Positions 24,345-35,883 of a stretch of DNA of 64,000 bases are shown one piece after another. The stretch's first letter is position 1. The number at the start of each line of letters is the position of its first letter. A program made the position numbers and the translations under genes. Source of the DNA: Owenia fusiformis (Eukaryota; Annelida; Polychaeta; Sabellida; Oweniidae). Under the pieces are notes generated by a model. That model was not told where the DNA came from. It searched no databases and saw only the letters and a list, made by a program, of their open reading frames with translations. Location: assembly GCA_903813345.2 (NCBI GenBank), contig CAIIXF020000011.1:29754166-29818165 (forward strand), read 5' to 3'.

Positions 24345-27125
24345 CACTCAGAAAATTCCATTTCATGGATACATCAAAGGATAACTTTATGGTCAAAGAA
24401 TAAAAATTAACATTAAAACTAACAAACATAGCTATTCATTTCAATCAATATTTAATAAATTGGGAATCAAATTAAAAAATCAAGATGTGCACTATTCCTG
24501 TTGGCATGATAAAGAACAGTGGACAACAGAAAACTGGTTATGGTGACATTTAAATAGAGCCATTGTCTTATGATGTCATAGCATTGTTCTCCAGCTAAAA
24601 TCTAGCTGAAATGCCATTTAAAACCACCTGTTTTTAGACAGCTATATATTGAACAATAATTGTAAACTTTCTTTGAAAACTAACATAAGGTACATCATAT
24701 ATTGAGTAATCTGATTTGAAATTAAGAAAATTTATCAACCAGATTTTGAGAAATATGAGGTCTATTGACAAGAATCAATTGAACCTGTTTTCTCATTGGA
24801 TTACATGTTAAATGAAGCCAATTAAGTTGTACAGACTCCTCAAAAATTCAATCTCAGAACATCAATAACTATTAGTAAACTTTTTGTTCGGTCTAAAATG
24901 TCTACAGCATATGCAAATCAATTTTTTATTTAAATTATGCGATTTTCAAGAAAATCTGTCGACGATTTTTTTGGCCGATGGACCAGGTCCCACCTTAACA
25001 CACAGTGATGTGATACCTTTAGCTGAACAATATCTGGCAAATTTAAGCCACTACTGTCAGTTTTATTTTACTTATCTATTTTTTTTATATTTTGTGGATG
25101 CTTTGAAGATATTAAGCAACCACTTTGCTAATTACCCCCAGAATTCCATTCATAGCATATGAATGTAGACAAAACATTTTTCAACACATTTGTGTCTGTT
25201 GAGTATGATTATCAGATGTGGGAACATTTGCTTTCATCGTTTATGGTTATGTAAGCAGCTAGCTAGGGATCCAGTGATAAGATACCCTTGAACTTCTGCT
25301 GCAAAAAAAACAAATTTTATAATATAAAAATAACTTTTGTCTTTTTCTCCTGCCTTCAGATCCCAAACTTGTTATTAAACATTGTTATAATAGTATGATA
25401 TAAAATATGATAAAATTCAGGAAAAAACTTGCAAAGTCTGTATTTGTATGTTATTTAGTAAAAAATCAAATTCAATCAATGATTGCATCATTCAGAACAT
25501 TTAATCATATACAGTACTTTATTTTTGGAAAGTTAGATTAAGTTGTACTTGAAGTTGTAAGTAATACAAATGTTATTTGTGCCCATGGGGAAAAATCATT
25601 TGTTGATACTACCAAATCAGGCATAATTATGCATGTACCATAATGGTTTATGTATATGTTTTCCCAATGAGTATTCAATAACCTAGAAATCTACTTAAAA
25701 TGTAATAAATTGCAAATCAATCTGTTTTCTTAAGAGTAATTGTTAACAACAAACTTGACTGGTATGAACATGATGCATTCCTTACTGTCTCTAAAATATC
25801 AAAAATACTATGAAGTATAATATAATTTAAACTTCATAACAGCTTTATATATTCTCATATTGCAACATTACATAGGGAAATGCTAACAGATTTCTATTAC
25901 ACAGGATTTTTAAGTTTAATTCATTAAATCAATTACATATTTTAACTCTCATATAGCAAACAAATAGAAAAATCAAAAAAAGAAAAACATTTTCTCTGTA
26001 AAAAGTATATAATTTTTTTTAAAGATAACATTCACCAATGTTGATCAGAAAATTAATTTTGTTACCATAAAGTCAGGATTCGTGGTAAACAAATTCATAT
26101 ATATTTCAAGATTACACGTCAAAAGAAAAAAATGAGGGATGGGCTGTGTTACCATAATACAGTACCAGTTGGTAATGCATAGTTTGTGTATTCAAATCAT
26201 GTGAAATGGTTAAGTTAGGGAATTTACAGGACTTAGTTACTAACATTATTTGTAAAAGAATATGCAAATAATAAGTATAATTCCCAGACTGCATCCTTTC
26301 TGGCACCATTTTGCCTTAAAAGATTAATTGTAAAGAACATTCTGTTTACGTTAAATTGTGGAATATCGCTGTAGGCTGATGAGCTTGTGATGCAATCTGT
26401 GGAATCTAACTGCTGAAGAAACTAATTACCAGTCAAACCATTTTCCTCTACGATTACACATCGAGATTAGACTAACCCTAGACTAACTTGATAAATGGAA
26501 AATATTTATACAAGCAAAAATCTTCTTTTATAACGATTTATATTTTTTGTTTCATAATCTATCTTAATTTTACCAAATCAGCCATACCGTCAGGTTGACT
26601 ACAGCATGATAACATGATGCGATTAATCAGAAAATATTAGTAAAATACCATTTTGAATGATATTAATTGATGATATTTCTTGTTTCATGTGGTCATATAT
26701 TCTCCATAACTTTACAGTCAATGAATGGTATAAAAATGGGATACAATACAAAATGGGACAGAGTATTCAGCTAACAGAGGTTGTCATCTTGGAGGATTGT
26801 TCAAGTTAAGAGGTTTTACTGTTCTATGGAATCAAATCGTTAAACAACATGGTGACCTTTGTTAAAGGTCTTATACCTTCATGATTTGTGTTCTGATTTC
26901 AACATTCTTGTTTCTAATTCACTTACTCATTTTAGCAACATTGGAGTCTGATGTGGTAAATAAAGAGCAGCTGAAATAACTGGTGTGAAAGTGTTATAAC
27001 AACATATTATCTTTTCCAACTAAGCACTCAAATGTTGAAAGATCTTTTTAGTATTTTCCCTTGTTCAATACTTTATATATATATCTTTTATTGACTCTTT
27101 TAGATGTCATATCATGACATATTAG
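24345..27125. other. No gene seen; one isolated splice-acceptor-like site
   Basis: A+T-rich. CTTTTTCTCCTGCCTTCAG ends at 25359 and looks like a strong plus-strand acceptor, but all frames behind it close within about 14 codons. The frame at 24884-25162 starts at TTG, not ATG, and has no recognisable domain. Confidence 0.55.
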
Positions 27126-27129
27126 TCAC

Positions 27130-27400
27130 TAAGGTAGAGCAGTTCTTCCCATTGTCGAGTTGAAGAACTGGTATCTTTATCCTGGCTAGAACCATAGACA
27201 ATTCTAGCCAGCGCCAGCCTTTTATCGAGTTAGCAGCACTCTAGTAATCGCCGGTATAGGTCAGCAGTCATAGGTCAAAGACAAATCACAAGAAGTGCTG
27301 TGACCTGGGTTTGAACCCAAGACCTCTACTTTTTCAGCCTGAAGCCAGACTTCCTGCTTTTCAGACCAATGCCTTAACCACTAGGCCAACCCGGCGACCA
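27130..27400 (-). mobile_element. tRNA-derived SINE-like element with two body hairpins
   Basis: On the minus strand the head (about 27398-27299) carries an A box within TTGGCCTAGTGGTTAAGG and a B box GGGTTTGAACCCA on the plus strand, i.e. GGTTCAAACCC. The spacing is that of a class II (Leu/Ser-like) tRNA. The body then holds two perfect hairpins: CTGGCTAGAA/TTCTAGCCAG (27182-27191, 27202-27211) and CAGTTCTTC/GAAGAACTG (27140-27148, 27162-27170). A tRNA-related head with a structured body is typical of SINEs. The ends are estimated, and no target duplication was found. Confidence 0.5.
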
Positions 27401-27436
27401 CATTATACCACTTATTAGAATGCCGGTTTCGATATT

Positions 27437-27460
27437 TTTATTATTATTATTATTATTATT
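27437..27460 (+). repeat. (ATT)n microsatellite
   Basis: An uninterrupted run of ATT units lies between the SINE-like element and the 247-bp repeat region. Confidence 0.9.
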
Positions 27461-27800
27461 CCACGCAAGATTTCTCCGCACACACCGACATGTCAGCTAA
27501 TTAGCATATACCATCAACCTTGACATGTTCCTGGGCTACAGGGAAATGCCTTAATTTTTTAATTAGCCCCTCCCTAATTAGCCAAGGTCAAATTTTTACA
27601 TTTTTGCACGTACAAGGAGTAACCATTTTTATTTTTTACCCAAAATTTGCATATGCCATCCCTCACAATTGCCATTTCACATATATTCCGGGTTTTAAAA
27701 TTGGGTGCCCCAAATTTGAAAAATGGGGCATCCCAGTGGGGCAAAATTTGAAAACTGTGTATCCGATCCCAATTCTGAGCAGATATAAAGAATAGAAGCC

Positions 27801-28260
27801 CCTGATTCCAAATATGCTTTCGGTTTTGGAATCCGACCTCTGAGTGACCTTGAAAAGGTCAACAAGTTCAAAAATCAAAATCGCTCAAATTGATTCCAAA
27901 TTGGTACCATTGTATTACACTGTACTCGGATAGAGTAAATTAGGTCACCATTTTGACCTTGACCTTTGACATTGACCTTCAAATGACCTCAAAGTTGAAA
28001 ACTAGGATTTTCATTCCAATTCTTTGCAAGTATGAAGTATGGATGTCCCTGATTCTAAATATGCTTGTGGTTTTGGAATTTGACCTCCGGGTGACCTTGA
28101 AAAGGTCAAAAAGGTTAAATTGCTAAAATTGCTCAAATTGATTCGAAATTGGTACCATTGTATTACACTGTACTAAACTAGAGTAAATTAGGTCAACATT
28201 TTGACCTTGACCTTTGACCTTCACCGTAAAATGACGTAAAACTTATTTCTTGTTTTACCT
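27801..28260 (+). repeat. Two tandem copies of a 247-bp unit rich in AGGTCA half-sites
   Basis: The unit starts CCTGATTC(C/T)AAATATGC at 27801 and again at 28048. Each copy contains the dyad TGACCTTGAAAAGGTCA and a cluster TTTTGACCTTGACCTTTGAC, plus a shared stretch around ATTGGTACCATTGTATTACA. A third, partial copy of the first section lies inside the Helitron at 28609-28846. This links the tandem repeat to Helitron internal sequence. The frames at 27520-27795 (+) and 27663-27878 (-) overlap this repeat and its flank and are not credible genes. Confidence 0.75.
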
Positions 28261-28608
28261 GTTCAAGGAGCCACTGTAGTTATTTTTTGCATGCCTTACT
28301 CTTCCCATTTAACATATCTCTAGGGTTTATCTGCACCATATGGGGTACTTCGACTGCTCCAAATAAAGTAAAGATTCTTCCAAATCGCCATTTTTGGTGA
28401 TATTTGTGGTATTGTGGTGATAAAACAGCTTTAATTGCAATAAAAACTAATTTTCTTCGATTAAAGTACACTTCCGGTTTGCTATTGTCTATGTCTATGT
28501 CAATAATATCTGCAAAAGACTAATAAGCCCATATAGAGCAGATTACTGTATATTATGACTGCCTAAATGGTATCAAGAAATAACAAGTTTAACACTTTGT
28601 TTTCCTAA

Positions 28609-28846
28609 TCTATATAGGGGGCACGCGACAGCGCTTTAAAGCGCGTCTGGGAGGATTAGGGTACGGGTTTTTAAATTGAGTGCCAAAATTTCAAAAATAT
28701 GGCAAAATATGATATCAAATATGCTTTCGGTTTTGGAATTCGACCTCTGCGTGACCTTGAAAAAGGTCAATTGTGCACCGAATTTGCTGCTGCGGCGAGG
28801 AACGGCATTCTACGAAATCGCCCCCGTGGCGATTTTAAATGTCTAG
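28609..28846 (+). mobile_element. Short non-autonomous Helitron
   Basis: The 3' end has all the Helitron hallmarks: a perfect 8-bp hairpin AAATCGCC/GGCGATTT (28815-28822 and 28828-28835), seven bases, then terminal CTAG (28843-28846) followed by T. The proposed 5' end is TCTATATAGGGG, preceded by A, so insertion is between A and T with no duplication. A 14-bp palindrome GCGCTTTAAAGCGC lies near the 5' end. The body holds a copy of the gaccttgaaaaaggtca motif shared with the tandem repeat at 27801-28260. The left boundary is less certain than the right. Confidence 0.7.
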
Positions 28847-29560
28847 TTATACTTCCTTTACATTTAACTTTCATTTAAGACTCATGATTAAGTGACTTAA
28901 AAGTAGCCTTGAAAGATATAGGGTGTGACAACATAGCAAGCAACATATAGAATCAAATGGTAAGGTTTATCAAGATTCAAAATTCTTAATTCTATAGTTT
29001 TTCTGAAATAACATATGAAAACATGTTTGGTATGAGGAAGAATGGTGTGCATCCAAATTATTCTAAAACTGAACCAATTTTTGGAAAGTCAAATTGCTAG
29101 CTCATTAATAAATATTGAATGTGTTTCATCAAACTGGAATGTGGAAAGATGCATCTTTGATCACAGTTCTTTCAATCTCTTCTTTGGTAAAGCTATATGT
29201 GCAATATAATGTAATAATAATGTAATTATTATTTCCCATATTTGTAATCATTTTTTATATTTGTAATAATAATGGTATTTCATCTAAATGTGGTTATAAT
29301 GTTTCAAGAAAAGTATAACTTTAATAGTTAATAAAGTAAATACAGATATATTAGGTTTAATCTGACAATGCTTCTAGAAAACAAAACATTAATACTAATG
29401 ATTGATGCGCTACAGTTCTCAAGAACTCAAGGTCAGTTCTGATGTTATACTTTAATGAATTACGCCATTTTATACAATTCATATTCCAAGAAAGCTTAAG
29501 GATACTAAATACGTAAATGCTCATGATTAAGGTGATTCTTTGTACTTTATGCTGAAGGAG

Positions 29561-29648
29561 AAACACAAGGTCAGTTTTAATGATTTTTCAGAAAGTTTGA
29601 TTGGCAGCACAAACTTTCTGAAAAATCATTAAAACTGACCTTGTGTTT
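29561..29648. repeat. Perfect hairpin with 39-bp arms and a 10-base loop
   Basis: Arms 29561-29599 and 29610-29648 are exact reverse complements with no mismatch. The loop is ATTGGCAGCA. Pairing stops abruptly on both outer sides. The arms start AAACACAAGGTCAGTTTTAA. A related fragment, CTCAAGGTCAGTTCTGATG, lies nearby at about 29425-29445, so one arm may have come from local sequence. A transcript would fold into a long double strand without bulges. Confidence 0.95.
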
Positions 29649-30104
29649 AAGTTGCTCAAGCTAAGAGTGAGCAGGACTTTATTAGATATGTATGCACAAG
29701 TGCAAAAGAGAAAGGATAAAAAAAGAAACATCCAAAAGTACATCAGTCATTAGAAAAACAAACCCCAACTATCCCAAACCAGGATCTAACATAAAAATGC
29801 CACTCCCCTCCCCAACTACAACACCAAGAGACATTTCTTTCATACTGAAGCCAGTAACAATACTTCTCAAAGAATAAATTCAAATTGATAGCCAATACTC
29901 CGAACATCAGAAATAGTTGTAATAGTATTCATACACGATACAACATGTTGTTTTTATTACAGATTAACTTTATGGAAATAACTATTATAACAAAACCTCA
30001 CTAGGTGAACTAAAAAGGGTATGAACAAAACTAAAACTGCAAATATTTGATTTATGTTTTTGAGGAGATATTGAGTGCAATTATAAATGCAGTCCCTTGT
30101 ACTG

Positions 30105-30136
30105 TATATTTTATTCATGCAAATGAATAAAATATA
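30105..30136. promoter_or_regulatory. 32-bp dyad with a central POU octamer ATGCAAAT
   Basis: TATATTTTATTCAT and ATGAATAAAATATA are perfect inverted 14-mers separated by GCAA. The centre (30117-30124) is ATGCAAAT, the classic octamer bound by POU proteins. It could be a binding site or simply an A+T-rich palindrome. Confidence 0.4.
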
Positions 30137-30946
30137 GACTCAAATGTAGTTTTAATGGAATAAAATAATAATGTTTTACAATGGGTACAGAGACAAATCA
30201 TAAAAAGCAATTAACCATCGATATAATTCCACTTTTTCCTTTGTTTATCCAATTTTATGTTTATTCATCCAATGGAATACTTTATGAAATATTGGTAAAA
30301 TTCTGTTAGCATTGTTATCATGTCAGTATCTTTAAACTCAACACTTTGGTGGTATTTGCGTAATAGGTTACACTCATTCATGACTCCACATAATCAATAT
30401 CATTTGGTGTATATCCTTCATATGAGTTATTGTCCTGTATGATGCCAAAAAAAGATAATCACCTAATAAACAACTCTAACATGTGTAAACACTAGGTGAT
30501 AAACATCAACAAGAGTTTGAATTATCTCTCCCTAAGGTTTTTTAAATCATGTTACCTGGTTTAATGAAGTTTAACGATAGATAAACACATGTTCGATACA
30601 GATATCAGCTTAAACTTTTCATCATGGGCTTACAAAAGGGCTTTCACACTTTTTTGTTGTGGTTTTCCTGACTAACAATTTGAACAAAATACTAAAATTA
30701 TGACACTTTTTGAACAATTAAGGCATTGACATGTCATCATCAAACTGCAATCATAAATTGCAATAACTTGTTAAGATGCCTAATGCCAGGTCCTGCCATT
30801 AAATAGTAGGTATACCAATATCTCACCACAAGTGATGTATCACTTTGGCATTCTGGTTCAAGTCCATGCCGTACTTTTCAGAATCTGGAGCTCATTTACT
30901 TATTTTCAACACTGGATAGTTCATTTGTTTATTTTTAGTACAAAAC

Positions 30947-31164
30947 TTAAGATATATCATGTAACTGTCCATTGTGTGTACCATTCATGACACCAACTGA
31001 ACTCAGTGGAGATTTAAAAGGAATTCTTCCCAAACAATTATTAGTATCATCCCTTGGTTCAGTTCCTATCATCACTGCCAAGCATGGAATTTGTGTATCA
31101 TCTTTTGCAAAGCTGGTTTTCTTAAATTTCTCTGATTTCGAAGATGTTTGAGCATTTCTTTGTA
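30947..31164 (-). CDS. Candidate terminal coding exon of an unidentified minus-strand gene
   Basis: On the minus strand a frame without ATG runs to a TAA at 30947-30949. It encodes about 72 residues after a plausible acceptor (TATTTCTAAACAAG, boundary at 31165/31164). The peptide starts near QRNAQTSSKSEKFKKTSFAK, passes through DDTQIPCLAVMIGTEPRDD and ends GTHNGQLHDIS. Its composition (G, T, D, P, V, charged clusters) differs from the I/K/N/F/Y-rich products of chance frames here, and it resembles a soluble cytoplasmic tail. No family is recognised. The frame is open about 10 codons further upstream, to a TAA near 31193-31195. A chance open frame is the main alternative. Confidence 0.3.
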
Positions 31165-31199
31165 CTTGTTTAGAAATATATGGAATCCAAATTTAACTG

Positions 31200-33430
31200 A
31201 GTTTAGTTAATTCAAAGGTTTATTGATATCCACTAATTTTGTCCATCATCTTGGATGATACTAACTCGAGTTTGTATCATCATGCTGTGCACTAGTGATA
31301 TGAACGCTATGGAGCACGGGAGAGATAAAATAAGTTGGCAAATAGGATAGTTACTCTCCAAGTAAGCAGCAATCTTGAATTTGATTAATTCAGGAGTGAA
31401 AGTTTTGCAGTCAGTAAAGACATCCTATTTTATGTTATTTGTGGATACTTGATGGACCGGAATACATTGAAACAGAATCACTGAAGATGTAATCACTAGC
31501 TATTACTATCTCACTAATGACTATTATTAAGTACAAGTACAAGCAGTATAATCCATTAGATCCCAATTTCTCTAAAGTAGTCCTGATATTGATGAATTGT
31601 GATAGGATAGGGTCAACATTCAAGAATAAAAATCTGAACTGATTATCAAATACAAGAAGCTGATTGGAAAGCGCAGATCTATATACTGATATGTGTTATT
31701 ATCTCATAGTTGAGGTAAAACTGAATGAAGCATTTATATTTTAGGATTATTCGTTTTTTTTAAATGTATGGAAAAGCGATATCTATCACACGTGTCCAAC
31801 TATTCAGGGGGACCAATATGTAAAACCACCTGCACATTTGTTCAAAATTGATCAATATGTCCCAGCATCTTCCACTATACCCCATCAAATTTATAACTAT
31901 GATGTCTATGGTAGATGTACAGGTGATTTAAAAACTGCCATGTTTATTTCCCAAAATTGTAGACGCAGCGATGGAAGGTTGTTATAGGTGTCCATTCAGA
32001 AAATAAAGCTGAAAATGAGGAAAGAACTGGAAAGATAACTAGACTTATGGATGTAATCTATGAAACTGAGTGATCTCACACAGACCCATCTCACACCACT
32101 AAAATGAGTGACTGTACCTTAAAACAAATAATTCACCCAGAGCATAGTGATTTAAGTGCAAATATTGATATCTATGAGAGGACCTAAATCATATCACAAA
32201 AAATAATGTTCTTTATCATTTATATTCATTAGCATTTGGGGTTCACAGAATTAAGAAAGTGAAATTTTCATTGACTTACTACATGTATGTTCCTGCTAGA
32301 CTATCCAGGACACCTTCAAAATTAATTTGAAAACAAGTCAAACTTTGAGAAAAACATAAGTAACCTGACACATGCAATCCTTAGAGAAAAACAATGTAAC
32401 ACAGTCTAGTCTTTACAATAACTCTAAGAACACTATACAGCCCAAAAATACTTTATTCATCATTAGGTGATCATAAATCAAGATTTTGTCATGTAAGTGA
32501 TTAGAATCTAAGCATAAATATTTGTGCCTCAATCATATAAATCATCTGAACTCCATTATTGTAGCTTATCCAATTAATAACACAAGATCCCGCAATTGCT
32601 GGCATTAATATTTACACAAGACTGATAATATTTTTGATCCATACTAAGTTTTTATATTTCGAGATTTGTACATGAAATTGTATGTTATTGATTGGTGAAT
32701 ATTTTAATATGTTAACAATGTAAACTATGTAAATAGTATCAACATCCATTATTTTATGTGTTTTGGACAATGTCCTATTTTCATATTTATCCAGGTGTCT
32801 GATCATGTATATACCTACGGTATATACAATATAACAGCCCCGTCTGAAGAAGAGGGGGAGTGCATTGGGATGACCCCTCCCCTTTTTAACAAAATGTTTT
32901 TTAGAGATTGTGGTCTTTAGGTAAACCCCAATCCTCTGAGAGGATCTCATTTTCAAAATTTTCTAGTATGTGGTTATGGCGCTCTGTACCCACGACACTT
33001 TGCATGGGCATGCATTCTGCATATCTGGTATAATGGTAATACAACTCATCCATACATAAAAATCACCCTCTTGGTGCATCCTTTGAACTGACCTGTATGA
33101 AGATAATGGTACATGTACTAATACCAAGTTTACATAGCTAACTCTATTCAGTGGGAGCTAGTACCAGATTATCAATCTATATCTCAATGTTTATTTTACT
33201 TACACAAACAACAAGTGTAAGTTTAACTGTTAGGAAGAGGACTTTGCATTGGCAGAAGCCTTTTACAACCCTCTGTTCATATAATACATATTACAGGAAT
33301 GTGTGTCATTTGTTCATTCATATTGTTTTTGTGGTAAATATAATATGGTAGCATCAAATTGAGGAGTCAGACCTTTTTTTATTGTTCATCCACTTACAGG
33401 TATTAGCACTGAAACATTTATTTCGTATTT
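31200..33430. other. No gene seen
   Basis: A+T-rich DNA. The minus-strand frame of 114 codons at 32612-32956 crosses a G+C-richer patch at 32835-32885 but shows no domain and no splice support. Confidence 0.55.
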
Positions 33431-33434
33431 CTAA

Positions 33435-34479
33435 AGCTACGTTCACACAAACGGCGCTTTGATGGCGCTTTAAAGCGGCTTGTAAAAAGTACCAAACGTA
33501 ACAAAGCTTGATTAAAGCGCCGGGGTTGTAATAGGTCGTAGAAAAGCTTGGAGTAAAGCGGGATATTCAGCAAGAGCGCAAAAAATTTTAAACTGTTTAA
33601 AAATTTTGGGCGCTCTGTTACAATTTGATTAAAGCGCCAAGAGCGTATCAACGCTTAACAAACCGTAACAAAGCTCAGCAAAGCTTGACCGAAAGTGTAG
33701 GAAAGCCTAACAGAGCTGGGTCAAAGCAGGGACCCCTGTCTCTTCATGGTCTGTTACCACTTGACATGCTTCGTTAAGATGTCTCAAGCTTTGGCATGAA
33801 GATCTGACACGAGGTCAGACACTTTCATCAATATCTGACACTCTTTGTTACGCTTTCATGAAGGACTCTCAAGCTTTCCAACGATTGAGACGCTTTCATC
33901 AAGGATTGAAACGCTTTGTTAGGCTTTGTTACGCTTGACAAGCTTCCTCACGCTCTCTCACGCTCTTTCACGCCGTGCGACAAACATCATGTCTTCTTCA
34001 GATGGGTCATGCTCTGGTGCATCTGGAATTTCTGGATCTTTCTTGTTGTTCTGCCATCATGTTCTCGAGTCAAGGATGCAATGGTTTTATGGATCTACTG
34101 CATCTTTATATAGTCATTGGATCAAATGCGGCATGAAATTGGCGATCTTGATATTTTCAAACGCGTGACAGACCTCAACAGAGTGTAACAATGCACAACA
34201 TAGCTTGGCAATTGTATCAGAGCCTGATTTAGAGCTTCATAATCACATCAAAGCGTAAACATGCTTATCAAAGCGTGATTTCAAGTGTAACAAAGCCTGG
34301 TCGAAGCGGGATGAAAGCGTGAGGAACCGCAACAAGTTGGGAAATCAGAGCATATCAGAGCTTATCAGAGCGTAACATTACGAAGAAGATCGTGATATTT
34401 TTGGAAAAGTAAACAAAAAAATGAAGGCGTTTGCTCGCCGATTTAAAGCTTGGCATTCACCGTTGGTGTGAACATAGCT
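33435..34479. mobile_element. 1.05-kb TIR element packed with AAAGC/AAAGCG motifs
   Basis: The ends AGCTACGTTCACACAAACGG (33435) and CCGTTGGTGTGAACATAGCT (ending 34479) are inverted with two mismatches in 20. TAA directly flanks both (33432-33434 and 34480-34482). The interior is a dense, degenerate series of AAAGCG, GTAACAAAGC and their complements: one orientation in the left and right parts, the opposite one at about 33770-33975. It encodes no credible protein; the frames at 33418-33651 (-), 33916-34113 (+) and 33926-34168 (+) are shadows. The 3-bp duplication fits PIF/Harbinger-type elements, which is only a suggestion. Confidence 0.8.
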
Positions 34480-34484
34480 TAATG

Positions 34485-35735
34485 AAATCATTTACCCTTA
34501 AATGGGAATTGTTCCCTATATGGGGTGACTGATTGATAAATCTAGACTTTTCTTTCAACTTCAACTCTAGCATAGTTTATTACATAATATCTTTATAAAC
34601 ATCATATTTCATTTCATTAGCACAAATCAATCGAAAACGTTTATTCAAAAGTTGTCAAATTTCAAAAAATCAATCAAGTATAAGAGAGAGTAAACAAAAA
34701 TATGCTTTAAATGTCAGGTGTTAAATTTGGCAGATTTAATCTCAAAAAGCTTCTTCCGCATATTTGATCTTTGCATGCTGCAATGTAAGGATGCATAATC
34801 CACATTGGCACTCACACGTAAATGTCTCCCACACTTTTAAACCTTCTTCATACTGACTGTGGATTTAAACTGGGTAAGACTGATTTTCTTTCATAGTTGC
34901 ATTAAATAATCCAAGCCTATTAATTACTGTTACTACAAAATGTATTGCTTTGTATATATATGTATATCGGATAATATTTTTATGAGCTGACATTAAATGC
35001 TGGTAGTCAATTTGCCATTGACCCTATAGCTATGTACTTCAAGGGGGTAAAGCTGACCCGATCTTGCTAGGCCGTACCATGGCTATGTCATGGGGCTTAA
35101 TTTATTAGAGAGCTCGGTGGTAGGTTCAGCTCAAAACGAATGCTCAAAGTTTCATTGTGTCTGCTTTGCCCCCGTGTATTTACTGCTTCATGGAATCTAT
35201 GAATTAAACCTTTTGGTTAAAAAAAAGATTTAAAATTCATCAGAATCAAGTGATGATGACAGGTAATAATAACCAACTTATCAAATGCTGTAACTTTATC
35301 TCAGAGTTATTAAATAACACAGCAATTACATTTTTTCTTAATTTCAATGATTAGGACCTGATGTTGGCTTTCAGGAATAGGAAAAATTTCATCAATATTG
35401 CATCAATTTATAAGCCAAATAGGTAAATATATGTTTGCTATAATAATCAATTTAACTAAAATGTCAAGTTGTAATAATCACAAATATCACATGTTTTAAC
35501 TTGTGTTGCTCTGTAATAATGTTCTATATCTTCAAAGTAGACATTATTATATCACAAAATATCAAACATCTTAATGTGAACTTAAGCTCCAGGGGCTATC
35601 ATGATAGTTAGTTTAAGTGCAGTTGGATTGAGTGTACTTATATAATGTTAATCAAAGTCCAGGCACAAATGGGTAAATATACCACAAAAAAATAATATAT
35701 TTTAGTAACATATTTAAAATTCTTGCAATTAATAC
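34485..35735. other. No gene seen
   Basis: A+T-rich. GGGGGTAAAGC at about 35043 and GCTTTGCCCCC at about 35163 are a weak inverted pair, possibly the ends of an old ~130-bp MITE. Confidence 0.5.
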
Positions 35736-35883
35736 AGGCCCGTAGCCCGGGGGGGCCAAAAATTCTTTCAAAGCACTTCTCAAGTGATTTTAGCCATATT
35801 TGGGCCAAAATTGTCAAATGTGAACCCCCCCTGGAAATTTTTGAAAACTGAACCCCCCTTGGCAAATCCTGGCTACGGGCCTG
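35736..35883. mobile_element. Second, shorter copy of the CAGGCCCGTAG MITE
   Basis: The ends are CAGGCCCGTAGCC and GGCTACGGGCCTG. Internal GAACCCCCC blocks and TTTGAAAACTGAACCCC match the copy at 3821-4031 in reverse orientation. AATA directly flanks both ends. The frame at 35638-35865 (-) is repeat sequence. Confidence 0.8.

Noticed and set aside
24884-25162. Frame of 92 codons with hydrophobic stretches.
   Set aside because: It starts at TTG and lacks an ATG near the start, splice signals and any domain.
25331-25359. Excellent splice-acceptor sequence on the plus strand.
   Set aside because: All three frames behind it close within about 14 codons, so I list it only as an isolated signal.
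33916-34168. Two overlapping plus-strand frames of 65 and 80 codons.
   Set aside because: Both lie inside the AAAGCG motif-dense element, and their serine- and histidine-rich content follows from the repeat words.
35041-35173. Possible MITE with GGGGGTAAAGC/GCTTTGCCCCC ends.
   Set aside because: The inverted match is only 11 bp with one mismatch, and no target duplication is seen.
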